Counted from the stretch's first letter, positions 16,687 to 26,378 are shown. The stretch is DNA of 64,000 bases from Lachnospiraceae bacterium (GCA_015057555.1 SVEC01000009.1:35528-99527), one strand, 5' to 3'. Program-made: numbers and translations. The notes: generated by a model not told the origin, from the sequence alone.

Positions 16687-17724
16687 ATGGAAAACTCTTT
16701 TAAGTGGATCCGAATAATGGAGTTTAGTTTAATATTGTTTGCTACTATGGTTGTGGCAGTATCAGTGGGTTCCGCAAATTTGTCAGTGGAGGACAGTCTT
16801 AAAATTGTTGTGGACAGAATTCCTTTTGTGGGTAATTTGGTGGATATATCTGATATTGGAGCTACTTATGAGATCATAGTCTGGAAGGTACGTATGCCAA
16901 GAATTATTATGTCTGCTATGGTGGGCGGAGCCTTGGCTGTGGTTGGTGGTGCATTTCAGGGAGTGTTTAGAAACTCCCTGGCTGACCCACATATATTAGG
17001 TGTGTCTTCAGGAGCCGCCTTAGGAGCAACAGTTGGAATGCTTACTGGAATATCAGTAAGCTTTTTTGGCTTGGGGCCAATAGGCGTGTTTGCCTTTGTA
17101 GGAGCTATTGTAGCGGTGTTTTTCGTGTACAATGTTTCTAAAATCGGAGGAGAGGTTTCCACCACAAGCATGCTTCTTACGGGAACTGCCATAAGTACTA
17201 TGCTAAGCTCTATTATTTCTCTTCTTATGACCTTTGATCAGGAGAGAATAGACAGAGTTTATATGTGGACCTTAGGTAGCTTTACTGCTGCAAATTGGGA
17301 GAAAAATGCATTTTTATTTATAGTAGTGACAGTGGGAGTGACCATAATGTTTTCTATGTCAGGCAAGCTTAATGTGCTGATGATGGGAGAAGAGGAAGCA
17401 AAGTCTATGGGAGTTGATACGGTTAAAACCCGTAGACTGATTATTATAGTGTCCTCTATGCTGGTTGCATCTGCTGTGTCTGTAAGTGGTGTAATAGGCT
17501 TCGTAGGACTTATTATTCCACATTCTGTTAGAATGATAAGTGGGCCAAATAACAAAAGGCTAATGCCTTATGCTTTCCTGTGGGGAGCTATATTTTTACT
17601 TGTGTGCGATACCATAGCCAGAACCATAGCATCGCCTACAGAGATTCCTGTTGGAATTATAACCTCAATATTTGGAGCACCTTATTTTGTCACACTTATT
17701 ATTAGAAATAAGAAAAGGGTTTAG
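16687..17724 (+). CDS. btuC: FecCD-family ABC permease for corrinoid uptake
   Basis: This 345-residue, very hydrophobic protein has ~9-10 membrane helices and the FecCD family motifs: RMPRIIMSAMVGGALAVVGG early, NSLADPHILGVSSGAALGA, then SVSGVIGFVGLIIPHSVRM (the coupling-helix region that contacts the ATPase). It forms the BtuC-type homodimeric channel. It lies 17 bp after btuF and 11 bp before the ATPase gene, under the B12 riboswitch. Confidence 0.93.
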   Translation: MENSFKWIRIMEFSLILFATMVVAVSVGSANLSVEDSLKIVVDRIPFVGNLVDISDIGATYEIIVWKVRMPRIIMSAMVGGALAVVGGAFQGVFRNSLADPHILGVSSGAALGATVGMLTGISVSFFGLGPIGVFAFVGAIVAVFFVYNVSKIGGEVSTTSMLLTGTAISTMLSSIISLLMTFDQERIDRVYMWTLGSFTAANWEKNAFLFIVVTVGVTIMFSMSGKLNVLMMGEEEAKSMGVDTVKTRRLIIIVSSMLVASAVSVSGVIGFVGLIIPHSVRMISGPNNKRLMPYAFLWGAIFLLVCDTIARTIASPTEIPVGIITSIFGAPYFVTLIIRNKKRV

Positions 17725-17735
17725 GAGGGCTTGCT

Positions 17736-18533
17736 ATGGAAGAAAGATTGGAAATGATTAATACAAGTGAGCTTGTTTGGCAGCCTAACAGGAAGAAGGA
17801 GCCTGTGCTAAACCATATAGATTTGAAGCTTGAGGAAGGTTGCTTTTATGGAATATTAGGGCCAAATGGAGCTGGCAAAACGTCACTGGTGAGACAGCTA
17901 CTTAAGCTTAGGGATTGCACCAGTGGACAGGTTTTCTTGGATGAGAAAAATATTAGGGAAATAAAGAGAAATCATATAGCAAGGAAGCTGGCCTTTTTGC
18001 CACAGATAATTAATTCATCTGTTGATTTTACTGTGGAAGAGGTGGTTGCCATGGGAAGAGAGCCATATAGAAAGGGCCTGGCACCTTTAAGCAGCAGAGA
18101 TAAGCAGATTATTGAGGAGGCTATGAGCTATACAGATTGTGATAAGCTTAGGGATAAGAGTATATCCTTTATAAGTGGAGGAGAAAGACAGCGTGTTATG
18201 ATAGCCAGAACCATAGCTCAGGATACTCCTTGGATTATATTGGATGAGCCTGTTTCTAGTCTTGATATAACTCATCAGACACAGCTTATGAGACTGCTAG
18301 ATAACCTTAGAAATGAGAAGAACAAAACTGTGGTAGCTATACTGCATGATATAAATTTGTCCACCTCTTATTGTACGCATCTTGTGTTTATGAAGGAGGG
18401 TAAGGTTTTCAAGGAGGGTACGGTTGAAGAATTACTTACTCCCGAGAACCTAAAGGAGTTGTATGATATGGAATTTGAGTTTGTAAACGTAGAGGGTAGA
18501 GAAAGACCTTATGTGGTTCCTAGATATTCGTAG
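17736..18533 (+). CDS. btuD: ABC transporter ATPase for corrinoid uptake
   Basis: This 265-residue ATPase has Walker A GPNGAGKT (~residues 43-50), signature ISGGERQRV, Walker B WIILDEPVSSLD and an H-loop (AILHDINLS). It belongs to the FecE/BtuD group that energises FecCD-type importers. Directly follows btuC; AGGAGGG precedes the start. The 76-bp gap to cobT contains no terminator, so the transport and assembly genes are probably co-transcribed. Confidence 0.93.
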   Translation: MEERLEMINTSELVWQPNRKKEPVLNHIDLKLEEGCFYGILGPNGAGKTSLVRQLLKLRDCTSGQVFLDEKNIREIKRNHIARKLAFLPQIINSSVDFTVEEVVAMGREPYRKGLAPLSSRDKQIIEEAMSYTDCDKLRDKSISFISGGERQRVMIARTIAQDTPWIILDEPVSSLDITHQTQLMRLLDNLRNEKNKTVVAILHDINLSTSYCTHLVFMKEGKVFKEGTVEELLTPENLKELYDMEFEFVNVEGRERPYVVPRYS

Positions 18534-18609
18534 AGGATTATAGCTGATTATTGACAGTGGAGGATACAAATCTAAGTGCTGAAATTGATGAAGAAGGTTT
18601 GGTGTAAGA

Positions 18610-19677
18610 ATGGATAATATCTCTCAAAAAGCAAAAAAACATTGGGATAATATTGCAAAGCCTATTGATAGTCTTGGTCTTTTAGAGGACTATGTGGTTA
18701 AGCTGTGTCACATTTCGGGAAGTGATAAGCCCTATGAGCTAGATAAAAAGGCGTTGGTTATTATGTGTGGTGACCACGGCGTTGTGGCAGAGGGTGTTAC
18801 TCAGACAGGTAGTGAGGTAACCAGAATAGTCAGCGAAAACTTTGCCAAGGGAAAATCCTGTGTAAATCAGATGGCAAATGTTACAGGAGCAGATGTATTT
18901 ACTGTAGATATTGGTATGTTGGGAGAAAGATACCCTGAGAAAAGTCTGGTGACAGATTCAGTTATAGATAGAAGGGTGGCTTCAGGTACTAAAAATCTGG
19001 CTGTAGAAGCTGCTATGTCTTTGAAGGAATGCAAAGAAGCAATTCAGATAGGAATAGATATAGTTGGTGAGCTTAAGGCCAAGGGTTATAGGATAATAGC
19101 CACAGGAGAGATGGGCATAGGAAATACTACTCCAACTAGTGCTCTTGCAGCAGCATTTCTTGGACTAGCTACTAGTCAGGTGGTAGGCAGAGGGGCAGGA
19201 CTTTCTGATGAGGGCATGAGAAGAAAGATACAGGCTATAGATAAGGCTATCGAGAGAGTGAGGGGACTTGGATATGCTTTAGAGCAGTCTGAAAGAATTA
19301 CATCTCCTGTGGAGCTATTAGCTCAGTTAGGTGGCCTAGAAATTGCTGGAATGGTTGGTATGTTTTTAGGAGGCGTAGAACACAAGCTTCCTATAGTTAT
19401 AGATGGAGCCATATCGGCGGTGGCTGCGCTGGTAGCAGATAGTATTGATAAAAGAGTTGGGGAATACTGTCTGGCATCACATGTGTCCGACGAAATAACT
19501 GGAGGTCTGGCCCTAGAAAAGCTTGGTCAAAAGGCTATAATTCACGGCAAGCTTAGACTTGGTGAAGGCAGTGGCGCAGTGGCTTTATTTCCCCTTCTTG
19601 ATATGGCTATGTCAGTTTACGAGAATATGGGTAGCTTTCAGGAATATGAAATTCAGGCTTACGAGCGCTTTGAATAA
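18610..19677 (+). CDS. cobT: Nicotinate-nucleotide--dimethylbenzimidazole phosphoribosyltransferase
   Basis: The 355-residue length and motifs match CobT: MCGDHGVVAEGVTQTGSEVT near residue 55, GEMGIGNTTPTSALAAAFLG near 165, and GEGSGAVALFPLLD near the C-terminus holding the catalytic Glu. CobT activates the lower ligand base as the alpha-ribazole phosphate for B12 nucleotide-loop assembly. It stands between the uptake genes and cobU/cobS. No separate base-making gene is visible in the window, so the lower ligand may be scavenged or made elsewhere. Confidence 0.95.
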   Translation: MDNISQKAKKHWDNIAKPIDSLGLLEDYVVKLCHISGSDKPYELDKKALVIMCGDHGVVAEGVTQTGSEVTRIVSENFAKGKSCVNQMANVTGADVFTVDIGMLGERYPEKSLVTDSVIDRRVASGTKNLAVEAAMSLKECKEAIQIGIDIVGELKAKGYRIIATGEMGIGNTTPTSALAAAFLGLATSQVVGRGAGLSDEGMRRKIQAIDKAIERVRGLGYALEQSERITSPVELLAQLGGLEIAGMVGMFLGGVEHKLPIVIDGAISAVAALVADSIDKRVGEYCLASHVSDEITGGLALEKLGQKAIIHGKLRLGEGSGAVALFPLLDMAMSVYENMGSFQEYEIQAYERFE

Positions 19678-19717
19678 ATGGTTGGATAGAGTTGGTTATT
19701 GTTAGATTGGAAGGCTT

Positions 19718-20338
19718 ATGTTGTATGTGGTTACAGGTGGAAGTGGCAGTGGGAAATCTGAATTTGCGGAGAGGCTGGCACTTGTTCTAAGAGATAAAAA
19801 TGAATATGAGGATAGCACGCTTTGGTACATAGCTACTATGAAGCCTATAGCAGGGGATGAGGAGCAGAGGGAGAAAATTCTGCGTCATCAGACCATGCGT
19901 GGAGGCAAGGGCTTTCTCACTAAGGAGTGCTACATGGATATAGATAGGCTACAGCTAGGGGATAAGGCTGTGGCTCTTGTGGAGTGCATGTCAAACCTAT
20001 TGGCCAATGAAATGTATGCTAAGGCGGGCATACTTTTAGAGGCAAGAATTTCCGGGGGCGGTGAGACAGGTACCCTAAGTACTACATTAGCTAAGGAGGC
20101 TGCTATGCAAAGAATAGTTGCTCCGATAGCTGATATGTCGCAAAGGCTTAACCATATGGTAGTGGTGACCAATGAAATCTGTAGCGATGGAAAGCTATAT
20201 GAATATGATGATGAAACTAGACTTTATATGGAGCTGCTGGGATATATAAATAAGGAACTGGTGGACAGGGCTTTTGGCTTTGTGGAGGTGTTTTGTGGAA
20301 TACCGCTTTGGCACAAGGGAGGAAGGATAGATGTTTAA
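19718..20338 (+). CDS. cobU: Adenosylcobinamide kinase / adenosylcobinamide-phosphate guanylyltransferase
   Basis: This 206-residue protein has the CobU P-loop GGSGSGKSEFAE at the N-terminus, and the second motif ALVECMSNLLANEM and the NEICSD motif characteristic of the RecA-like fold. It phosphorylates adenosylcobinamide and then adds GMP to give AdoCbi-GDP. It overlaps cobS by 8 bp, indicating coupling. A second, shorter CobU-like gene follows cobS. Confidence 0.92.
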   Translation: MLYVVTGGSGSGKSEFAERLALVLRDKNEYEDSTLWYIATMKPIAGDEEQREKILRHQTMRGGKGFLTKECYMDIDRLQLGDKAVALVECMSNLLANEMYAKAGILLEARISGGGETGTLSTTLAKEAAMQRIVAPIADMSQRLNHMVVVTNEICSDGKLYEYDDETRLYMELLGYINKELVDRAFGFVEVFCGIPLWHKGGRIDV

Positions 20339-21110
20339 AGCATTAATAATTGCATTTTCTACATATTCCAGAATACCTATGCCTTCCGTTAAGTGGGAGG
20401 AAAAAAATATGAACTATAGTATGTGCTTTTTCCCTCTAGTAGGACTGGTTATAGGTGGTGTGAATTTTGGTGTGTTATATCTGCTGGGAAATGTGCTGGG
20501 AGTATCACCTTTGTTAACAGGGGTATTGCTGACAGTGATACCAATTCTTATAACTGGCGGAATCCATATGGATGGTTTTCTTGATGTGGCTGATGCCAGA
20601 AGCTCCTATAAGGATAGGGAAGAAAAGCTTAGAATACTAAAGGACCCTCACGTGGGAGCCTTTGCAATTATATATGGAAGCTGCTACATGCTAATTAGCC
20701 TTGGCTTTAATTATCAGCTTGTGGTGGATATGGATAAGTCTATTAGAGTGTATATCTGGGTGGCCTTGGGCTTTGCATTTTCCAGAGTTATAAGTGGACT
20801 TTCTGTACTTACTCTTAGGAAGGCAAAGGCAGATGGTATGGTTGCCACATACTCAAGGGGAGCGGACAAAAAGGCGAGGGCTTTGATGGTTTTAGAGCTT
20901 ATTGTTATTATAGCTGCTCTTGCTTTAGTGGATTACAGATACGGTGTGGCAGTTATATTAGCAGGCTTAGTTAGCTTCCTATATTACATGGTGACAGCCT
21001 ATAAAACCTTCGGTGGAATAACTGGGGATTTGGCAGGATGGTTTTTGCAGGTGTGTGAAATCTCTGTTTTAATATTTGTTGTAGTAGCAGAGAAAATTGT
21101 CTCGATATAG
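20331..21110 (+). CDS. cobS: Cobalamin-5'-phosphate synthase (adenosylcobinamide-GDP ribazoletransferase)
   Basis: This 259-residue integral membrane protein with ~6 hydrophobic segments carries the CobS signature: FSTYSRIPMP near the start, GGIHMDGFLDVADA with acidic metal-binding residues near 75-85, then LKDPHVGAFA. It joins AdoCbi-GDP and alpha-ribazole phosphate in the membrane. The start overlaps the end of cobU (GTTTAAAG, ATG inside). Confidence 0.95.
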   Translation: MFKALIIAFSTYSRIPMPSVKWEEKNMNYSMCFFPLVGLVIGGVNFGVLYLLGNVLGVSPLLTGVLLTVIPILITGGIHMDGFLDVADARSSYKDREEKLRILKDPHVGAFAIIYGSCYMLISLGFNYQLVVDMDKSIRVYIWVALGFAFSRVISGLSVLTLRKAKADGMVATYSRGADKKARALMVLELIVIIAALALVDYRYGVAVILAGLVSFLYYMVTAYKTFGGITGDLAGWFLQVCEISVLIFVVVAEKIVSI

Positions 21111-21166
21111 TATTTTTTTGAGAAGAGAATTTGGATGTTTTTGAAATAAAAGAGGTGCAGGACTAT

Positions 21167-21499
21167 ATGGTATTTGTAGTTGGCGGTGCATATCAGGGAA
21201 AGACTGAATATGTCAGAGAAAATTTCGGTGAAGAATATAGAATTATTCCAGATTATCAGCTAGTGGTGCGAAGGCAGCTTCAGGAAGGCTTAGAACCTTT
21301 AGAGCAGTGGAGAGTATATAGTCAGGAGCTAGAGGATAAGGTGGTAATTATTAGTCAGGATTTAGGCTCAGGCTTGGTGCCTATGGACCCCTTTGAGAGA
21401 ATGTATAGAGAACAGCTAGGCAGAGTCAATTGCCTCATAGCTAAGGATTCTTGTGAAGTGATTAGAGTTGTGTGTGGTGTAGGAACAAAAATCAAATGA
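21167..21499 (+). CDS. Short CobU-like protein in the cobalamin operon
   Basis: ATG at 21167 puts the P-loop-like VVGGAYQGKTEY directly at the N-terminus, as CobU proteins do; an upstream TTG at 21131 would add 12 residues. The 110-residue protein keeps the two ends of CobU: the nucleotide-binding start and a C-terminal IISQDLGSGLVPMDPFERMYREQLGRVN segment that matches the CobU NEVGxGIVP region. It lacks the middle third, including the guanylylation His region. The final ATGA overlaps cobC. It could be a partner, a regulator, or a kinase-only or decayed enzyme. The family link is good; the function is unknown. Confidence 0.7.
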   Translation: MVFVVGGAYQGKTEYVRENFGEEYRIIPDYQLVVRRQLQEGLEPLEQWRVYSQELEDKVVIISQDLGSGLVPMDPFERMYREQLGRVNCLIAKDSCEVIRVVCGVGTKIK

Positions 21500-22116
21500 A
21501 AATATATCTTATAAGACATGGTAGAACAAAAGGTAATATAGAGAAAAGATACGTGGGAGCTACGGATGAAGGTCTGGCAGATGGAGAAGAAAAAAGCTTA
21601 GAGCAGTTAAAGGTAAGGCTTTCAGCAGAGCTTTTTGATATAGATGAGATATACGTAAGTCCCCTAAAAAGATGTGTTCAAACCGGTGCTGTTTTATTTC
21701 CTAAGGCAAGACAGCTTTTGGTGGAGGACTTTAGGGAATGTGACTTTGGAGCTTTTGAATATAAGAATCATGATGAACTGCTGGATAATCCTGTGTATCA
21801 AAGATGGCTTAATACTGGGGGAGAAATAACATTTCCCGGAGGTGAGTCTAAGGAGAGCTTTCAAAAAAGAGTGGTGGAGAGCTTCTTAGAATTGATGCGA
21901 AAGCTGGACAAGGAGTCTATATTGTTGCATGAAGAAGGTAGCGAAAAAGCTTTAGTTTTAGTGGTACATGGTGGAACCATTATGTCTATATTAGATAAGT
22001 TTGGTGTTCCACATAGGGCCTATTTTCACTGGCAGGTGGGAAATGGACAGGGCTATGTAGGTGACCTTGAATTATCTGAGGACAAGGTAATTATAGGTGG
22101 CTTGCGTAGGCTGTAA
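21496..22116 (+). CDS. cobC: Histidine phosphatase, probable alpha-ribazole phosphatase
   Basis: The start at 21496 overlaps the previous stop (ATGA) and gives the standard N-terminus MKIYLIRHGRTKGN with the catalytic RHG at residues 7-9. A frame extension upstream to 21472 is not used. The 206-residue protein has the second His in VVHGGT and SPLKRCVQTG typical of phosphoglycerate-mutase-like phosphatases. Such enzymes remove the phosphate from alpha-ribazole-5'-P or cobalamin-5'-P; the operon context selects this role among many for the family. Confidence 0.88.
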   Translation: MKIYLIRHGRTKGNIEKRYVGATDEGLADGEEKSLEQLKVRLSAELFDIDEIYVSPLKRCVQTGAVLFPKARQLLVEDFRECDFGAFEYKNHDELLDNPVYQRWLNTGGEITFPGGESKESFQKRVVESFLELMRKLDKESILLHEEGSEKALVLVVHGGTIMSILDKFGVPHRAYFHWQVGNGQGYVGDLELSEDKVIIGGLRRL

Positions 22117-22180
22117 ATATATATGCTTTAAGAGGTGAAAGCCTGTTGATTAATAGGCTCAAGGAAAAGTAGGCGAAAAA

Positions 22181-23167
22181 ATGTATGAGAGAATATTAGT
22201 TATAGGTCTTGCCTTTTTAATAGATGTTATCCTTGGTGATCCTAATTATAGCTGGCATCCCATAAGGCTTATAGGGCATCTGATTGCAGGGACAGACAAG
22301 ACCTTAAGAAAAATATTTAATATATCTGAGGAAAAAGAGCAACACAAAAATGCTAAGCTGGTGGCAGGAGTAGCCTTGGTGGTTATAGTTCTTGCTGTGT
22401 CCCTAGGAGCTGCTTGGCTACTTCTTTATGTGACAGGCAGACTACATAGAATAGTTGGGCTGGTGGTGGAGATAATATTGTGCTACCAGATGTTAGCCAT
22501 GAAGTCCCTTAGGGATGAGAGTATGAAGGTATATTATGCTCTAGGAGAAGGAGATTTAAAGAAGGCTAGGTATGCAGTTTCAATGATAGTGGGACGAGAC
22601 ACAGAGGGCCTTGATGAAGAGGGCGTGGCAAAGGCAGCAGTGGAGACTGTGGCAGAAAATACCTCCGACGGAGTTATAGCCCCTTTATTTTACATGATGA
22701 TTTTCGGTGCTTTAGGAGGAGTGCTTTATAAGGCAGTTAACACTATGGATTCCATGGTTGGCTACAAGAACGACAGATGCATTTATATGGGTAGATGTTC
22801 GGCTAAGCTGGATGATGTGGTAAACCTTATTCCTGCCAGACTATCTGTAATATTTATGCTTTTGGCCGGAGGTATGCTTGGATATAAAATAAGTAATGGC
22901 TGGAGAATTTATGTGAGAGACAGATATAATCATGCCAGTCCTAATTCAGCCCAGACAGAGGCGGTATGCGCTGGCTTGCTAGAGGTGCAGCTAGCTGGCA
23001 ATGCATATTATTTTGGTAAGCTTTATGAGAAGCCTACCATAGGGGATGAAATCAGGAAAATAGATATGGAGCACATAAGGGTGGTTAATAGATTTGCCTA
23101 TCTGACTGCCTTGCTAATTCTCTTATTTGGTTTGGTTGTGCTGGGAATAATTGAAGTAATATGGTAG
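22181..23167 (+). CDS. cbiB: Adenosylcobinamide-phosphate synthase
   Basis: This 328-residue membrane protein has the CbiB/CobD family opening GLAFLIDVILGDPNYSWHPIRLIG and the central motif VAENTSDGVIAPLFYMM, with MDSMVGYKNDR after it. It attaches (R)-1-amino-2-propanol phosphate (or its unphosphorylated form) to adenosylcobyric acid. The upstream 64 bp contain a small stem but no terminator. Its substrate arm is provided by the next gene, the threonine-phosphate decarboxylase. Confidence 0.94.
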   Translation: MYERILVIGLAFLIDVILGDPNYSWHPIRLIGHLIAGTDKTLRKIFNISEEKEQHKNAKLVAGVALVVIVLAVSLGAAWLLLYVTGRLHRIVGLVVEIILCYQMLAMKSLRDESMKVYYALGEGDLKKARYAVSMIVGRDTEGLDEEGVAKAAVETVAENTSDGVIAPLFYMMIFGALGGVLYKAVNTMDSMVGYKNDRCIYMGRCSAKLDDVVNLIPARLSVIFMLLAGGMLGYKISNGWRIYVRDRYNHASPNSAQTEAVCAGLLEVQLAGNAYYFGKLYEKPTIGDEIRKIDMEHIRVVNRFAYLTALLILLFGLVVLGIIEVIW

Positions 23168-23278
23168 TGATTGGAGGACTGAAATTATGTGCTGTGTTGT
23201 TAATGAAACAAACAGTGTGTAGATGCGAAAACATATGCATAGATTGATTGGAATATATATTTTTAGATGAGGTTTTTC

Positions 23279-24328
23279 ATGGAATATTTACACGGTGGAG
23301 ACATATATAGAAATCAGGCAGAATATGATTTTTCTGCAAATATAAATCCCTTTGGTATGCCCCTTGCCAGCATTCAGGCAGCCCATGAGGGTGTTGTTTT
23401 GGCGGGCAGATACCCAGACTATAGTTGCCAAAGCCTTCGTGAAGCCATAGGACAGTATCACGGAGTGGATAAGAGCTATATTTTCTGTGGAAATGGTGTG
23501 GCAGAGCTTATATTTACTCTGTGCTACAGCCTAGAGCCTAAGAGGGCCTTTAGTGTCGCACCTACATTTCAGGAGTATGAGAGAGCTGTAAATGCTGCTG
23601 GTGGGGTGATGGAGTATCACTATCTTTCCAAGGACAATGAATTTGATTTGCAGCAGGATTTTGTGACGGAGCTTTTTGATAAGGTGGGGGATTTGGACAT
23701 GGTATTTCTCTGTAATCCTAATAATCCTACTGGAAGAATTATTAAGAAGGATATGCTACTTAAGATTTTGGAGACCTGTCAGGATAGGGATGTGTATCTT
23801 TGTGTGGATGAAAGCTTTTTGCCATTTTTAGAGGATGAAGAGAATTATTCTATGGTGGATTATGTGGGTAGCTATGACAGACTCATTGTGCTTCGTTCAT
23901 TTACCAAGATATATGGTATGCCAGGACTTAGGCTGGGGTATGTGCTTACCTCTGACAAGGCTTTGCTTAAGACTATGGGAGAAAAATGTCAGCCCTGGTC
24001 AGTGTCTACCGTGGCTCAGATGGCAGGGGTGGCTGCACTAAAGGATGAAGCCTTCTTGGAAAAAACCAGACAGCTTATAGTGGGAGAAAGGGAATATATT
24101 AAGGCAGAGCTTATGCCTTTAATTGCTCACAAATATTTTGAAAGCTATGGAAACTATATGCTGTTTAAGGGTGATGTTGATTTGAAGGAAAGGCTGTTAC
24201 AGGAGGGTGTACTGATTCGTGATTGCTCCAACTTTTTGGGACTAAAGGAGGGCTATTACAGAATTGCAGTTAGGTCCACCAGCGAGAACAAGGAGCTTGT
24301 AAGGAGAGTGACAAAATGGCAAGGGTAA
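23279..24328 (+). CDS. cobD: Threonine-phosphate decarboxylase (PLP aminotransferase class I fold)
   Basis: The start at 23279 (MEYLHGGDIY) has GATGAGG upstream and gives the classic N-terminus; an ATG 12 nt earlier (23267) lacks a site. The 349-residue protein has the class-I fold motifs FSANINPFGMP, FLCNPNNPTGR and the PLP lysine in RSFTKIYGMPGLRLGY. It makes aminopropanol phosphate for CbiB. It overlaps cbiP by 13 bp. Related histidinol-phosphate aminotransferases are excluded by the B12 context. Confidence 0.92.
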   Translation: MEYLHGGDIYRNQAEYDFSANINPFGMPLASIQAAHEGVVLAGRYPDYSCQSLREAIGQYHGVDKSYIFCGNGVAELIFTLCYSLEPKRAFSVAPTFQEYERAVNAAGGVMEYHYLSKDNEFDLQQDFVTELFDKVGDLDMVFLCNPNNPTGRIIKKDMLLKILETCQDRDVYLCVDESFLPFLEDEENYSMVDYVGSYDRLIVLRSFTKIYGMPGLRLGYVLTSDKALLKTMGEKCQPWSVSTVAQMAGVAALKDEAFLEKTRQLIVGEREYIKAELMPLIAHKYFESYGNYMLFKGDVDLKERLLQEGVLIRDCSNFLGLKEGYYRIAVRSTSENKELVRRVTKWQG

Positions 24329-25815
24329 TTATGATTCAGGGCACTATGTCAAATGCAGGAAAAAGCCTTATAGTAGCTGGACTTTGCCGAATATTTAAGC
24401 AGGATGGATATAGAGTTGCGCCCTTTAAGTCTCAGAATATGGCGCTTAATTCCTACATAACCCAGGATGGCTTGGAGATGGGGAGAGCACAGGTGGTTCA
24501 GGCAGAGGCAGCAGGCGTAATGCCAGATGTGGCTATGAATCCTATACTTCTAAAGCCAACCACAGATATGGGGTCACAGGTCATTGTTCACGGTAAACCC
24601 ATAGGAGATATGAGTGCTATGGAATATTATGGTAGAAAGAAGGAGTTTATACCTGCCATAATGGAGGCGTATAACAAGCTTGACCAGGATTTTGATATTA
24701 TAGTTATAGAGGGTGCAGGAAGTCCGGCAGAGATTAATCTTAAGGCGGATGATATAGTAAATATGGGAATGGCCAAGCTGGCGGATGCACTGGTGCTTCT
24801 TGTGGGAGACATAGATAGAGGCGGGGTGTTTGCTCAGCTGCTAGGTACATTGATGCTTTTAGAAGAAGAGGAAAAGGATAGAGTAAAGGGACTTATCATC
24901 AATAAATTCCGAGGCGATAAGGAAATACTTGCTCCAGGTCTTGCCATGCTAGAGGAGCGATGTCACAAGGCTGTTTTAGGGGTTGTTCCTTACGAAAGGC
25001 TTCACATAGAGGAAGAGGATTCATTGGCAAAACAGCTTGATAATATGGATTCAGTAGCAGGTATAGATATAGCGGTAATTAGATTTCCTAAGCTGTCAAA
25101 TTTTACAGATTTGCAGGCCTTTGTCCTAGAGGAAAATGTATCTGTTAGGTATGTGAATAATGTGGCAGAGCTAGGCGAACCGGATGTGGTTATCCTTCCG
25201 GGAAGTAAAAGCACATCGGCAGATATGCTGTGGATGAGAGAAAATGGCTTAGAGGCAGCTATAAAAAAGCTGGCTCATAAGGGAATGATAGTGATTGGTA
25301 TCTGTGGTGGCTATCAGATGCTGGGCGTAAGTGTAGAGGAATATTCGGATAGGGAATCTATAAAAGGAATGGGACTTATCCCTATAAAGACCAAGTTTCA
25401 GCAGGAAAAGACTAGGACTCAGATTAATGGAAGGCTATCAGATGTGGAGGGTGCGTTAAAGGCGCTTTCGGGTAAGGAAATCTATGGCTACGAGATTCAT
25501 ATGGGTGAAAGTGATATGACTGATGATTTGGAAGGGGTTTTTAATTGCTATGGTAGCCAGCTGTATTTAAATGGTAGGAGTGTAGGTTTTTGTAGAGAGA
25601 ACATTTTCGGTACCTATATTCACGGAATATTTGATTCAGAGGAATTTAGAAGCGCATTTGTAAAATTTCTCTGTGATAAGAAGGGTATGGAATATGGAAA
25701 TTCCAAAATGTCCTACATGGAATTCAAGGAGCAGCAATATGATAAGCTTGCTCAGATGCTTAGAGATAGTTTAGATATGAATGAAATATATAATATTATG
25801 GGATTGGAGAGATAG
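24316..25815 (+). CDS. cbiP: Cobyric acid synthase, glutamine-dependent
   Basis: This 499-residue enzyme has an N-terminal ATP-dependent synthetase domain (GTMSNAGKSLIVAGLCRIF, then KSQNMALNS) and a C-terminal class-I-type amidotransferase domain with VILPGSKST and the nucleophile region IGICGGYQMLG. It amidates the b, d, e and g side chains of adenosylcobyrinate diamide. Its presence means the organism can start from cobyrinate diamide, but no cbiA or ring-contraction genes are in this window, so the early pathway is elsewhere or absent. Confidence 0.95.
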   Translation: MARVIMIQGTMSNAGKSLIVAGLCRIFKQDGYRVAPFKSQNMALNSYITQDGLEMGRAQVVQAEAAGVMPDVAMNPILLKPTTDMGSQVIVHGKPIGDMSAMEYYGRKKEFIPAIMEAYNKLDQDFDIIVIEGAGSPAEINLKADDIVNMGMAKLADALVLLVGDIDRGGVFAQLLGTLMLLEEEEKDRVKGLIINKFRGDKEILAPGLAMLEERCHKAVLGVVPYERLHIEEEDSLAKQLDNMDSVAGIDIAVIRFPKLSNFTDLQAFVLEENVSVRYVNNVAELGEPDVVILPGSKSTSADMLWMRENGLEAAIKKLAHKGMIVIGICGGYQMLGVSVEEYSDRESIKGMGLIPIKTKFQQEKTRTQINGRLSDVEGALKALSGKEIYGYEIHMGESDMTDDLEGVFNCYGSQLYLNGRSVGFCRENIFGTYIHGIFDSEEFRSAFVKFLCDKKGMEYGNSKMSYMEFKEQQYDKLAQMLRDSLDMNEIYNIMGLER

Positions 25816-25817
25816 CT

Positions 25818-26378
25818 ATGATACACATTTATTGCGGAGATGGAAAAGGTAAATCCACAGCAAGTATAGGACTATGCGTAAGGGCGACAGGAAACAATAT
25901 ACCAGTGCTTTTTGCACAGCTTTTGAAGGATGATACCTCGGGAGAGCTAAAGGTTTTAAGGTCACTTTCAACGGTGGAAATTCTACACTCAGATAAATTC
26001 TTCGGATTTACCTGGAATATGACTGAGGATGAGAAGAAGGAGCATGCGGAAATATTTGTCAGGATGCTGGATAAGGTAGAGGCTTGGATAGATGATAAGA
26101 GTAAAGTCATAGATAATGAAGCAAAGTCCGGGGATTCCCAAGTGAAGGCTATGGTGATTTTAGATGAGGTGATTCCTGCTATAGAGTGTGGATTGCTTCA
26201 GGAGGATAAGCTAATAAAGCTTCTAGATAAATACGATAGGTCTGTGGTTGAATTTGTTCTTACAGGACGAAATCCTTCGGATAGCCTAAAGGAAAAGGCG
26301 GATTACCTGTCTTTCATTCAGGCAGTAAAGCATCCTTATAAGCAGGGGGTGCTGTGCAGACAGGGAGTGGAGTATTAG
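25818..26378 (+). CDS. cobA: Cob(I)alamin adenosyltransferase, CobA/CobO/BtuR type
   Basis: This 186-residue protein begins MIHIYCGDGKGKSTASIGLC, the P-loop form (GDGKGKST) of the CobA/BtuR family, with a VILDEVIPAIECGLL motif later. It transfers the 5'-deoxyadenosyl group of ATP to cob(I)alamin or cobinamide. It starts 2 bp after cbiP and closes the operon. The region downstream has no clear terminator. Confidence 0.93.
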   Translation: MIHIYCGDGKGKSTASIGLCVRATGNNIPVLFAQLLKDDTSGELKVLRSLSTVEILHSDKFFGFTWNMTEDEKKEHAEIFVRMLDKVEAWIDDKSKVIDNEAKSGDSQVKAMVILDEVIPAIECGLLQEDKLIKLLDKYDRSVVEFVLTGRNPSDSLKEKADYLSFIQAVKHPYKQGVLCRQGVEY

